A DNA stretch of 64,000 nucleotides from positions 124,001-188,000 of the forward strand of contig CANNDD010000006.1 of NCBI GenBank assembly GCA_947503285.1, written 5' to 3'. The notes under the pieces are model-generated. The model did not search any database. It saw nothing but the letters and a program-made list of their open reading frames with translations, and had not been told where the DNA came from. The DNA comes from an uncultured Croceitalea sp. GTDB taxonomy: Bacteria; Bacteroidota; Bacteroidia; Flavobacteriales; Flavobacteriaceae. Shown here piece by piece: positions 27,196-35,613 of this stretch. How positions within the stretch are numbered: the stretch's first letter is position 1; the number at the start of each line of letters is the position of its first letter. Made by a program: the position numbers and the translations under genes.

Positions 27196-29106
27196 TTATT
27201 GTTCATTTTCGACTTGTACGGAAATTTTTTCCCAATCTTTCATAAAAGCGTCCAACTGCTTTTTTGCCCCATTATATTTGTCAAAGAAACCGGGGTCTGC
27301 GACGGTATTGTCGTAATCCATTAAAAGTGCATGGTCGAATTCGGCAATCTCGCTTTCTAGACCCGTTATTTTTTTCTCAATACCGCTCAATTTATTCTTT
27401 AAGGATTTTTGCCGTTTCTGTTTTTCGTATTCATTGGCGGGTTTATCCAATTTCTTTTTCGCGTCGACTTTTTCCTTAAGCTCGATCTTTCTAAAGTTAG
27501 CTGCATTTCGTTGTTCTAAATAAAAGTCAATGTCACCGAGATATTCTTTTATTTGTCCGTCTTTGAATTCGTAGACCTTGTCCGTAAGTCCTTGAAGGAA
27601 ATCACGGTCATGGGATACCAAGATCAAGGTTCCCTCAAAACGCTGTAAGGCTTGTTTAAGTACGTTTTTAGATTTGATATCCAAATGATTGGTCGGTTCA
27701 TCCATCACCAGAACATTGAAAGGCTGCAACAACATTTTTGCCAGGGCCAACCGATTTCGCTCACCCCCTGATAGTACTTTTACGTATTTATCCACATCGT
27801 CACCACGAAACAAAAAAGAACCCAAAATATCACGTACCTTACTGCGATTACCCTCATTGGCGGCATCTATCATCGTATCAAGTATCGTTTTATCGCCATC
27901 TAGGTATTCTGCTTGATTCTGGGCGAAATATCCAATCTGTACATTATGGCCCAATCGAAAGGTGCCCGTATAATCCAATTCGCCTACCATTATTTTGGCA
28001 AGGGTCGTTTTCCCTTGTCCGTTCTGACCTACAAAAGCAGTTTTACTTCCGCGTTCGACAAGCAGGTCAATACCAGTCAAAACGTGCTTTTCACTATAGC
28101 TTTTAGCAAGTCTTTCGAGTTCGGCAACAACTTTGCCCGGTGTGATGGATACGGGAAAACGTAGATTCATTACGCTGTTATCATCTTCATCTACCTCGAT
28201 ACGATCGATCTTATCCAATTTCTTGATCAACGATTGTGCCATGGAGGCCTTTGTTGCTTTTGCCCTGAATTTCTCAATGAGCTTTTCCGTTTGCTGAATC
28301 TGCTTTTCTTGGTTCTTCTGCGCATTTAATTGCTGTTCTTTTATTTCGGCGCGAAGGGTCAAATATTTTGAATAGGGTTTGTTGTAATCATAGATACGAC
28401 CTAAGGATATCTCAATAGTTCTATTCGTCACATTATCTAAAAACATTTTATCGTGGGAAACGATGACGACCGCCCCTGAATAATTTCTTAGAAACTGTTC
28501 CAACCAAATAATGGATTCTATATCGAGATGGTTTGTAGGTTCATCAAGAAGCAGCACATCGTTTTTTTGTAACAGCAATTTGGCGAGCTCGATACGCATG
28601 CGCCAGCCCCCAGAAAACGTTTCGGTCAACTTGTCAAAGTCTTCCCTTTTGAACCCTAGGCCTTGAAGTACTTTTTCGGTCTCCCCTTGATAATTATACC
28701 CCCCCAGTATTTCGTAATGGTGTGAGACCTCATTTAAATCGATCATCAATTGGTTGTAGCCTTCACTTTCGTAATCGGTTCTTTCGGCCAGTTGGGTATT
28801 TATACCTTCTAACTTAAGTTCAAGTGTTTTAATTTCCTCAAAAGCCTCATAGGTCTCATTCAGTACGGTCTTGCCCAGGTTAAAATCAATATCTTGTTTC
28901 AAGAATCCGATCTTTACTTCTTTATCCGCTGCTATGGTACCCGAATCAGGCTTCATTTCTTTACTCAATAATTTGAGTAGGGTAGATTTTCCGGCACCAT
29001 TTTTTCCAATAAGTCCGACCCTATCACCCGAATTCAAACGAAATGCGATCTCTTCAAATAAATACTCCCCCCCGAAAGAGACGGAAAGGTTATGGATATT
29101 GAGCAT
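27196..29106 (-). CDS. ABC-F family ATPase (duplicated ATP-binding cassettes)
   Basis: Product of 636 residues without membrane segments. Cassette 1 has Walker A GKNGAGKSTLL (about residues 37-47), signature SGGWRMRIELA and LLLDEPTNHLDIESI. A charged linker of the ABC-F type follows (about residues 240-310). Cassette 2 has Walker A GQNGQGKTTLA, signature LSGGERNRLALA and VMDEPTNHLDIKS. The C-terminal about 100 residues are a Lys/Glu-rich coiled coil, as in Uup-like members. ABC-F proteins bind the ribosomal E site and act in translation or antibiotic protection; this looks like the Uup/YheS-type housekeeping group rather than a resistance determinant, but that is not certain. Confidence 0.9.
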   Translation of the reverse strand: MLNIHNLSVSFGGEYLFEEIAFRLNSGDRVGLIGKNGAGKSTLLKLLSKEMKPDSGTIAADKEVKIGFLKQDIDFNLGKTVLNETYEAFEEIKTLELKLEGINTQLAERTDYESEGYNQLMIDLNEVSHHYEILGGYNYQGETEKVLQGLGFKREDFDKLTETFSGGWRMRIELAKLLLQKNDVLLLDEPTNHLDIESIIWLEQFLRNYSGAVVIVSHDKMFLDNVTNRTIEISLGRIYDYNKPYSKYLTLRAEIKEQQLNAQKNQEKQIQQTEKLIEKFRAKATKASMAQSLIKKLDKIDRIEVDEDDNSVMNLRFPVSITPGKVVAELERLAKSYSEKHVLTGIDLLVERGSKTAFVGQNGQGKTTLAKIMVGELDYTGTFRLGHNVQIGYFAQNQAEYLDGDKTILDTMIDAANEGNRSKVRDILGSFLFRGDDVDKYVKVLSGGERNRLALAKMLLQPFNVLVMDEPTNHLDIKSKNVLKQALQRFEGTLILVSHDRDFLQGLTDKVYEFKDGQIKEYLGDIDFYLEQRNAANFRKIELKEKVDAKKKLDKPANEYEKQKRQKSLKNKLSGIEKKITGLESEIAEFDHALLMDYDNTVADPGFFDKYNGAKKQLDAFMKDWEKISVQVENEQ

Positions 29107-29161
29107 AGGTGCTATATAATTTCACTATTATGAAATCAGGTTTTAATATTACTACGAGGTA

Positions 29162-29188
29162 TTGAAACCTGACCAATTTCTATCTTTG
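29162..29188 (+). promoter_or_regulatory. Promoter of the DUF983 gene
   Basis: A perfect -7 box TATCTTTG (29181-29188) with TTG 16 bases upstream (29162-29164). Transcription would begin near 29193, giving a leader of only about a dozen bases before the ATG at 29205. Confidence 0.55.
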
Positions 29189-29204
29189 CCTTAAACAGCT
29201 GCAA

Positions 29205-29594
29205 ATGTTAAAAAAAGGAAGCAAATTGTACAGTATTTTAACAGGAAGTTGTCCTAAGTGCCATGCCGAGAGTATGTACAAAAATCGAAATCCGTATGCC
29301 TTGGGCACCCTCTTTAAAATGCATGAACGTTGTTCTAATTGCCATACCAAGTATAAGATTGAGCCTTCTTTTTTCTATGGCTCCATGTATGTAAGTTATG
29401 GTGTTGGTGTGGCCTTTGCAGTAGCGACATTCGTACTGGCCTTTTTGATATTCAAAACCTCATTGACGAATACCTTCATTGCCATAGTACTTACCCTAAT
29501 CGTGTTTATGCCCATAATCATTAGGTTATCAAGAAATATTTGGATCAATCTGTTCATTAAATACGATCCAAACCTGAAAGATCAACCTAAATGA
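29205..29594 (+). CDS. DUF983 family membrane protein
   Basis: Product of 129 residues. An N-terminal zinc-ribbon-like part has two CxxC pairs (GSCPKCHAES and ERCSNCHTKY), followed by two membrane segments (VSYGVGVAFAVATFVLAFLIF and FIAIVLTLIVFMPIIIRLS). This is the DUF983 architecture of small inner-membrane proteins of unknown function. Its 3' end overlaps the convergent oxidoreductase gene by 13 bases. The cysteine pairs suggest metal binding. Confidence 0.88.
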   Translation: MLKKGSKLYSILTGSCPKCHAESMYKNRNPYALGTLFKMHERCSNCHTKYKIEPSFFYGSMYVSYGVGVAFAVATFVLAFLIFKTSLTNTFIAIVLTLIVFMPIIIRLSRNIWINLFIKYDPNLKDQPK

Positions 29595-30637
29595 TATTTT
29601 TCGGTGAACCTTGCGCTATCCATTTCTGGGTCTAGCGGTCCCCCATGTTCGATATGATCAAAAAGATTTTGGGAGGCATATGGGGCTATGAGCACTCCCC
29701 TAGATCCGAATCCGTTCAATACGTACATGTTTTGAATTTTAGGATGCCGACCGACCAAGGGCCTTCTATCCACCACGGTAGGGCGCACCCCGGCCACATG
29801 ATCCACTACGTGATAATCGCATTGTAAAAATGAATCCAGTTTTTCGAGCAGCTCATTTTTAGAGGCTGTCGTGGGGGTATTCGTCTTGTCTTTCCATTTA
29901 TATGTCGCTCCCACACGGTACAAGTCGTTCCCCAACGGAATAATAAAGACCGAAGACTTGATGACCTTAGCTTCTTTGAGGTCAGTTGCCTTGATCGTCA
30001 ACAGTTCTCCCTTGGTTCCATTCATGGGTAAATATTGAAAGTATGGATTCATCTTTAAACCATATCCCTCTGCAAATACTATTTGTTTTGCCTCAAACTG
30101 TTTGTAAGCGACACTTTCTTTGGCAATCGCCAATTGTGCATATTCAAATTTCTCTTGAACGAGCAGTTCGTTCTTAATCAAATAGGCATGGTATTTTTTT
30201 AATAATTCCCTAGTCTCGATCCTACCCGTATACTTCACGACACCATATCCGTAGGGTGCGTCAATACGGGGATTTTGATTCTGTAGGATTTTTGGGGATA
30301 AGAAATACCCTAAATCTTGATGATCCATTGCCTCAAACCATGTATTCTGCTCTTCTATGGAGGCAAACCTTCTCAAAACCGGTAATTTGTAGTCTAACCT
30401 TGTATCCAGTTTTTTCTCTAAATGGGCATAAAATGGTAATGCCATGTCCATCTGTGAACGTGCCTTCCAGGCCAAAGTGAAACGTTTAAGAATAACAGGG
30501 TTATAAAGTCCGCCGGCTACAATTGATGCTTGTTGTGAGTTATCACTTATGATAAGAAATGATTTACCTTCTGCCTCTAACCGTTCGCAAAAAGACACCC
30601 CCGCCAAGCCCAGACCTACGATTATATAATCAAGCAT
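29582..30637 (-). CDS. FAD-dependent oxidoreductase (DAO family)
   Basis: Product of 351 residues. It begins with a dinucleotide-binding motif IIVGLGLAGVSFCERL and ends with the FAD-contacting region of D-amino-acid/glycine oxidase-like enzymes (AGVRPTVVDRRPLVG, then YVLNGFGSRGVLIAPY). It is a cytosolic flavoenzyme oxidising an amine or amino acid; the substrate is not predictable. A -7-like box TACATTTG lies directly upstream of the ATG (30642-30649), so its mRNA may be leaderless. Its neighbour DUF983 is convergent, so it is probably transcribed alone. Confidence 0.82.
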   Translation of the reverse strand: MLDYIIVGLGLAGVSFCERLEAEGKSFLIISDNSQQASIVAGGLYNPVILKRFTLAWKARSQMDMALPFYAHLEKKLDTRLDYKLPVLRRFASIEEQNTWFEAMDHQDLGYFLSPKILQNQNPRIDAPYGYGVVKYTGRIETRELLKKYHAYLIKNELLVQEKFEYAQLAIAKESVAYKQFEAKQIVFAEGYGLKMNPYFQYLPMNGTKGELLTIKATDLKEAKVIKSSVFIIPLGNDLYRVGATYKWKDKTNTPTTASKNELLEKLDSFLQCDYHVVDHVAGVRPTVVDRRPLVGRHPKIQNMYVLNGFGSRGVLIAPYASQNLFDHIEHGGPLDPEMDSARFTEKYHLG

Positions 30638-30641
30638 GACG

Positions 30642-30649
30642 CAAATGTA
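30642..30649 (-). promoter_or_regulatory. Putative -7 box close to an ATG (possible leaderless mRNA)
   Basis: On the minus strand the sequence is TACATTTG, a match to TAnnTTTG. It ends only four bases before the oxidoreductase start codon. No good -33 TTG at the expected spacing was found. Confidence 0.35.
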
Positions 30650-30724
30650 ACCATCAACGATTTATTAAATAAATCGGAACCACCATTTCTCGATTCCCAC
30701 ATCAAAAAAATGAATTAAACAAAA

Positions 30725-30751
30725 CGCCTCGATGGTATGACCATCGAGGCG
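30725..30751 (-). terminator. Terminator of the gldKLMN operon
   Basis: A perfect 11-bp inverted repeat CGCCTCGATGG / CCATCGAGGCG with a 5-base loop, followed on the minus strand by TTTTGTTT. It lies about 100 bases after the gldN stop. No other gene lies between them. Confidence 0.85.
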
Positions 30752-30848
30752 TTAATTTATAATGAATTGGAAATTCTATGTTTGGGGAATCACACCCCGA
30801 AAAAGGTTCGGAAACATTCGAACCGCCAAATTTAAATTTGGATTCTTA

Positions 30849-31751
30849 TCAATAGGCCCACATATCTTGCTCCCTATCTCGAATAGCCTCTTTGATCCTA
30901 TTCGCTTCAAGTAACTGAAACAAGGCGTTATCGAATACGTAATCATCGATCTTACGGTCGCCATGAACATTATCCTCTTTGTAGATAACCCCATTAAACC
31001 TTCTCGCATTCAACAACATATCATACGATATGGGTTGCGCAGAGTTTCGGTTATTGAAAACCTTGGCCTCATGTAAGATCTGTCTGGCACTAGGGTACCA
31101 TACCCAAAACAATTCTACCTTGTTTGCATTGGGATCGACTGATTCATCGTCAATAAAGTTAACATCCGGAGCCACTGGGGCAATACCCAATAACCTGTAC
31201 TTTAACTCGCCCTGACGTTTATCAAAATACCACATTCCCTTTATACGGTACTCTTCAATATCCGCAGCATCCAAATCCCTTTTGTTGATAAACTCTTCTG
31301 AGATTTGTTCTCCTGCATTGAATTGCTCGTAACCCAAGTCTGTAGTATCGACCTTTTGCATGGTCGCCGTTAGGTCTTCAAACTTCCGCTTTTCGGTAAA
31401 GTAAGAATCCGTGTATACCTCGGTCAGATTCCCATTCTTGATATTCTTCATCAATACATGGTATAAAGACCTTCTGTCGGCACCGATACCAATGGTGTCG
31501 GTAGGGTAATATAGTGGAAAATTCACGCGCTCATCCAAGTCTATGGTTTCCCATACGGTTTTTGACCAGAGGATATCCCTGTCATCAACATAACCATACG
31601 CCAAGGGGGCATCGTTATCTTGGGCAATCTGAGCTTCCGTTTTCTTACCGACATCTTCTGGCTTCTTCGCATTCAAGATGTTCGCCTGCGCAGCCATTGA
31701 TACGGGTAGTAAACCCACCGCAACAATTACTAAAACATTTTTCCAATTCAT
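30849..31751 (-). CDS. gldN: Gliding motility / type IX secretion protein GldN
   Basis: Product of 300 residues with a signal peptide (MNWKNVLVIVAVGLLPVSMAAQ). Typical GldN features are seen: DDRDILWSKTVWETIDLDERVN, LFWVWYPSARQILHEAKVFN and DYVFDNALFQLLEANRI. GldN (PorN) is a periplasmic component that with GldK forms the ring-like complex of the type IX secretion system under the outer membrane. It is the last gene of gldKLMN, 15 bases after gldM. A strong terminator follows. Confidence 0.95.
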   Translation of the reverse strand: MNWKNVLVIVAVGLLPVSMAAQANILNAKKPEDVGKKTEAQIAQDNDAPLAYGYVDDRDILWSKTVWETIDLDERVNFPLYYPTDTIGIGADRRSLYHVLMKNIKNGNLTEVYTDSYFTEKRKFEDLTATMQKVDTTDLGYEQFNAGEQISEEFINKRDLDAADIEEYRIKGMWYFDKRQGELKYRLLGIAPVAPDVNFIDDESVDPNANKVELFWVWYPSARQILHEAKVFNNRNSAQPISYDMLLNARRFNGVIYKEDNVHGDRKIDDYVFDNALFQLLEANRIKEAIRDREQDMWAY

Positions 31752-31766
31752 AATTAACTATACTTT

Positions 31767-33338
31767 TTAGTTTGTAAGCTCAACCACAACAGGAGATACT
31801 TTTTTCAGCTTGTAACTCTTGTTGTTTGTGATGAAAGCTTGAATATCAAATATCTGGACGGCATCACCTCGACGGGCCCTTTTTAAGGCCGACTTGGCCG
31901 CACCGTTCAACTTACTACCTTTCACTACTACAGTAGGCTGACCTGGAACTTTGAACTTAAATCCGCTTACGCCAATATTCAATTCAAAATCAAAATCCTC
32001 CAACATGGCACTGATCGTAGAAACCTCAAGATTCTTTCTTGGCATTTTGATGCTACCAGGCTCACCACGTACCGTACCTGAAGGTCTTGGAATATCTTTG
32101 ATACGGAATGTAGCAGGAGTACTGATTCGCTGTCCGTCAGGCAATACACCTGAAGCACTGATCGTAACTTCCCTACCCTTACCAGGATTCATAACATACC
32201 TACTTCCTTTTACCGGTCTAAGACCTGGAGCGGACGCGGTTACTTTATTGTCAGGAATTCCAGGAATGGAAATCGTCATCGGGTTTGCTACCCCGCGATA
32301 TACCACGTTCATTTTATCGGCGGCAATTACGGCAGCATTAGGTTTGTTTATAGTAGCAAAAGAATTTTTAACCTCTACAGGTACTTCTTTACCATCTTGC
32401 ATAAACGTTAGCGTACCTGCAATCTCATGGTCACCGGCAGAACCAGCACCAATCAACATTTTAACGCCACCAGCTTCCAATTTGTAATCCCTACCTTCTG
32501 TCAACTTTCTACCATCTAGGGTAAGTTCAGCTTTAACCGGCGTGGATGTCTTATCCGTTTTACTGACAATGATCTTACCGTCATACTTGTCACCACTGTA
32601 GAATGCAGATTTAGAGGCATTCAACGAAGTAGTGAAGTTTTTCAAGGAAACGGCAGCAGTTAAGTTACCTTCCAATAAACTCTTCAATACTTCTTGCTCC
32701 GTGGTTTTAATGTCGGCTTGCAACTGAGTCAACTTGGTCAACGAGGCCACCATTGGGAAACCTTCAAAATGATAGTTGATCCAATCTTGGCGCGTACCAT
32801 CCCTTTTCTCTACCTTACCTTCGGCATCACCTGTAGAAAAACGGGTCTTAACAGCTTCTTTGATATCTTTAAACTTATCTTTCGGCAAGGCGTTTACCAC
32901 CCCTTCACGATAATTATTTATAAAGTTCAAAAACTTCTTACCTTCTTCAGTCAAATTGTCTCCTTGGAAGAATTTTCCGTCCAAGAAATCTGACTTATCC
33001 ATAACCACATAATCCTTAGGATCTTCTAAATCAGCGGTCATTTCGGTTTTTAATTCTTCCAAATACGCGAAATACTCATTTGAAAGCTTATTGACCTCTT
33101 GTGCGTTTTTGTAAAGCGCACCATATTCTTCTGAATTCTCAGAGGCTTTTGTAGCCAAGCCCTCAAAGAAACCATCATTACTTGCGGTCATCTTTTCGTT
33201 TGAAGTCTCTAGCTTCTCATTCATCAATCCGAATGCTGCTAACACTTCTTTACTCATATTTAAGGCCAACATCGCGATGAAGATCAAGTACATAAGGTTG
33301 ATCATCTTCTGACGTGGTGTTTGTTTTCCTCCTGCCAT
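31767..33338 (-). CDS. gldM: Gliding motility / type IX secretion motor protein GldM
   Basis: Product of 523 residues. Start MAGGKQTPRQKMINLMYLIFIAMLALNMSKEV has a single membrane segment (about residues 14-35). The rest is periplasmic: a helical D1 domain with the charged SNDGFFEGLA region, then beta domains D2-D4 (KIIVSKTDKTSTPVKAELTLDGRKL; VYRGVANPMTISIPGIPD; GFKFKVPGQPTVVVKG). GldM forms the shaft of the GldLM proton-powered motor that drives gliding and type IX secretion. Normal length for the family. It lies 48 bases after gldL. Confidence 0.95.
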   Translation of the reverse strand: MAGGKQTPRQKMINLMYLIFIAMLALNMSKEVLAAFGLMNEKLETSNEKMTASNDGFFEGLATKASENSEEYGALYKNAQEVNKLSNEYFAYLEELKTEMTADLEDPKDYVVMDKSDFLDGKFFQGDNLTEEGKKFLNFINNYREGVVNALPKDKFKDIKEAVKTRFSTGDAEGKVEKRDGTRQDWINYHFEGFPMVASLTKLTQLQADIKTTEQEVLKSLLEGNLTAAVSLKNFTTSLNASKSAFYSGDKYDGKIIVSKTDKTSTPVKAELTLDGRKLTEGRDYKLEAGGVKMLIGAGSAGDHEIAGTLTFMQDGKEVPVEVKNSFATINKPNAAVIAADKMNVVYRGVANPMTISIPGIPDNKVTASAPGLRPVKGSRYVMNPGKGREVTISASGVLPDGQRISTPATFRIKDIPRPSGTVRGEPGSIKMPRKNLEVSTISAMLEDFDFELNIGVSGFKFKVPGQPTVVVKGSKLNGAAKSALKRARRGDAVQIFDIQAFITNNKSYKLKKVSPVVVELTN

Positions 33339-33385
33339 GGTTTTTCTAATTAGTTTTGATTAATAATTTGATTTGGGGGTCCTAA

Positions 33386-34036
33386 TTAGTTTTTACTCAT
33401 AGCTGACAACATACCACCGTAAACACCATTCAATGATGAAAGGTTAGTTGCCAAAGATTCCATTTGCTCTTTTAATGCACCGGCATTTTGAACAACTTCT
33501 TCATTGATGGAAGCTTGTCTGCTAGCACTTTCCAACTGAACTTTATACAAACTGTTCAAAGATTCCATTTGGGCCGCAGCGTGCGACAATTCTTCAGAGT
33601 ATTTCTGAGTATGCTGAATCGCATCGGTTGTAGGAGAGATATTTTTAGCAGCTCCCTCAAAACTTCTGATGCTATCCCCTAAGCTATTGAACAATTCAGT
33701 ATCAATGTTCGCTTCTTTAAGCATTTCATCTAATTTTCTACCTAAAATACCTTCAGCTTCTTGTGCTTGCTGAACATCGTTTTTACCACCTTTAGCTTCA
33801 CCATTGGCCAATTCTGGGTAAACCAACGACCAATCGTATTCGTCGTCAACTGGTTCGAAGGCACTAATAGCAAAAATTAATGCTTCGGTAATAAGACCCA
33901 CTGCAAGTAACAATCCACCGGTAAGTGGTCCGAATTCCCAGTGAAGGATTTTAAATAATGCTCCAATAATTACTACTGATGCACCTAGGCCATAGGCCAT
34001 GTTAAACAGTTTTTTTGTTGATTTTGACTGTGCCAT
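33386..34036 (-). CDS. gldL: Gliding motility / type IX secretion motor protein GldL
   Basis: Product of 216 residues. Two N-terminal membrane segments (about residues 12-30 GLGASVVIIGALFKILHW and 36-56 GGLLLAVGLITEALIFAIS), with the conserved glutamate in the second segment, are followed by a cytoplasmic helical tail with coiled-coil character. This is GldL, the pentameric membrane stator of the GldLM motor. The start MAQSKSTKKLFNMAYGLG is usual. It lies 90 bases after gldK with no terminator between. Confidence 0.95.
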   Translation of the reverse strand: MAQSKSTKKLFNMAYGLGASVVIIGALFKILHWEFGPLTGGLLLAVGLITEALIFAISAFEPVDDEYDWSLVYPELANGEAKGGKNDVQQAQEAEGILGRKLDEMLKEANIDTELFNSLGDSIRSFEGAAKNISPTTDAIQHTQKYSEELSHAAAQMESLNSLYKVQLESASRQASINEEVVQNAGALKEQMESLATNLSSLNGVYGGMLSAMSKN

Positions 34037-34126
34037 AATTTCAATTTTAATTAAGTTATAATAAGAATTTGGTTAAAAAGCCTGATAGCGTTCCCATTAC
34101 TATATATACTTTCAATTTTCTTTTTC

Positions 34127-35491
34127 TTATTGGGTCGAATCTTCTTCGCCCATGTAATCTTGTACGGTTCTAAAACCTATGTAGCTTCTTGCTGAATCTT
34201 GGTATTCGTAATCGCGTGTACTTACTTGCAAGAAATAAGCAACATCTTTCCAAGATCCACCACGGATCACTTTTCGTTGATTCTGACCAGACCCAGCGTT
34301 CGGGTTCATAGTAGATACGTATTCGTATGCCCCGGGATCGTAGCTAGAGTTTGTCCACTCTGACACATTACCGGCCATATTATATAAATTGTACTCATTT
34401 GGTTCATAAGATTTCGCTTCTACGGTATATAAAGCGGCGTCTGCAGCATAATCCCCTCGTTGCGGCTTAAAGTTTGCCATGAAACAGCCCGTGTCGCTTA
34501 TCACATAAGGTCCACCCCACGGATACGTACCACCTTCGATACCACCCCTAGCGGCATATTCCCATTCTGCTTCCGTTGGCAATCTAAACTGATTGACGAA
34601 CTGCCTACCACGACTTTTTTGGTCGTCATTCTTGTATTTGGTCCTCCAATGACAGAAAGCCTTGGCCTGTTGCCAGCTTACACCTACCACAGGATAATCA
34701 CTGTATGCATCATGCCAAAAGTAATCGTTGTGCATAGGCTCGTTGTACGAATATTCAAAATCACGGATCCAAACCGTCGTATCGGGATAGATTTCAAATT
34801 CCTCAGTACGAATGAAATCTTTTCTGCTTCCCGTCTTGGCCCTAGCCGCAGCTTCGATATCCATCCAATTGTACTTGTATTTCAATTGTTTGACATCGAT
34901 GGTACGTTGACCATTATACGTCTCTTCCTCAGACAAATACAATGAATCCATTACCTCAGCATAGTACTCATCGGGGTAATCGGATGTATCCCATTCCAAA
35001 TCAACGTCTTTGTTCAAAGCATAGCCTTCGTAATAATTATCGCCCATTCCGGCATAATTATCCAACATATACTTGTCATAGACGGATAAATTGGTCGTAT
35101 CGGCACTCTTAAAGGCATACTCCCCAATGGTGTCATCATCTTCTGGACCCAGACCCAGTTCATCGGCTAAAATGGCCAATTTGGTCCGTGATACGGAATC
35201 TTTCACCCATTCTACGAATTGACGGTATTCACTGTTTGTGATTTCAGTATCATCCATATAAAAAGAACGGACTGTAACGGTTCTTGTGGGCGCGTTCAAT
35301 ACTTTTGCTTGGTCCTCTTCGGCTTTACCCATTATAAATGAACCACGAGGTATCAATTCCATTCCATATGGTTTTTCAGGATACCATTTCTTGCCCCGTA
35401 CACCAACTAATTCACCTTTTGATTTAGATTTTGAACCACAACTTGTGAGCAACAAAACAAATACTACAGATGAAAACAATAGCTTTCTCAT
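34127..35491 (-). CDS. gldK: Gliding motility / type IX secretion lipoprotein GldK
   Basis: Product of 454 residues. Lipoprotein signal with lipobox LLTSC. The body is a formylglycine-generating-enzyme-like (SUMF1) domain: GMELIPRGSFIMGKAEEDQ, the MDDTEITNSEYRQFVEW motif, PVVGVSWQQAKAFCHWRT, RLPTEAEWEYAARGG and NVSEWTNSSYD, GGSWKD. GldK (PorK) is an outer-membrane lipoprotein that with GldN builds the periplasmic ring of the type IX system. It is not expected to act as an oxidase. It is the first gene of gldKLMN. I saw no clear promoter in the 120 bases upstream. Confidence 0.95.
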   Translation of the reverse strand: MRKLLFSSVVFVLLLTSCGSKSKSKGELVGVRGKKWYPEKPYGMELIPRGSFIMGKAEEDQAKVLNAPTRTVTVRSFYMDDTEITNSEYRQFVEWVKDSVSRTKLAILADELGLGPEDDDTIGEYAFKSADTTNLSVYDKYMLDNYAGMGDNYYEGYALNKDVDLEWDTSDYPDEYYAEVMDSLYLSEEETYNGQRTIDVKQLKYKYNWMDIEAAARAKTGSRKDFIRTEEFEIYPDTTVWIRDFEYSYNEPMHNDYFWHDAYSDYPVVGVSWQQAKAFCHWRTKYKNDDQKSRGRQFVNQFRLPTEAEWEYAARGGIEGGTYPWGGPYVISDTGCFMANFKPQRGDYAADAALYTVEAKSYEPNEYNLYNMAGNVSEWTNSSYDPGAYEYVSTMNPNAGSGQNQRKVIRGGSWKDVAYFLQVSTRDYEYQDSARSYIGFRTVQDYMGEEDSTQ

Positions 35492-35613
35492 ACTTTAGGT
35501 TAAATTTTCGATTTAGTTTACAAACTGTAAAACACAATTTTCGTTATTCTCTAAACTCGCTTTTGAACAAATTATTGTATTCGAACAATTTATAAATCAA
35601 AAAATATTTCTGT

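Noticed and set aside
26408-27316. Plus-strand open frame of about 300 codons opposite the LRR and ABC-F genes
   Set aside because: It lies antisense to two well-supported genes, and its regularity comes from the LRR repeats read backwards. No signal, domain or promoter supports it.
31951-32487. Plus-strand open frame opposite gldM
   Set aside because: Antisense shadow of a conserved gene; the translated sequence has no recognisable family.
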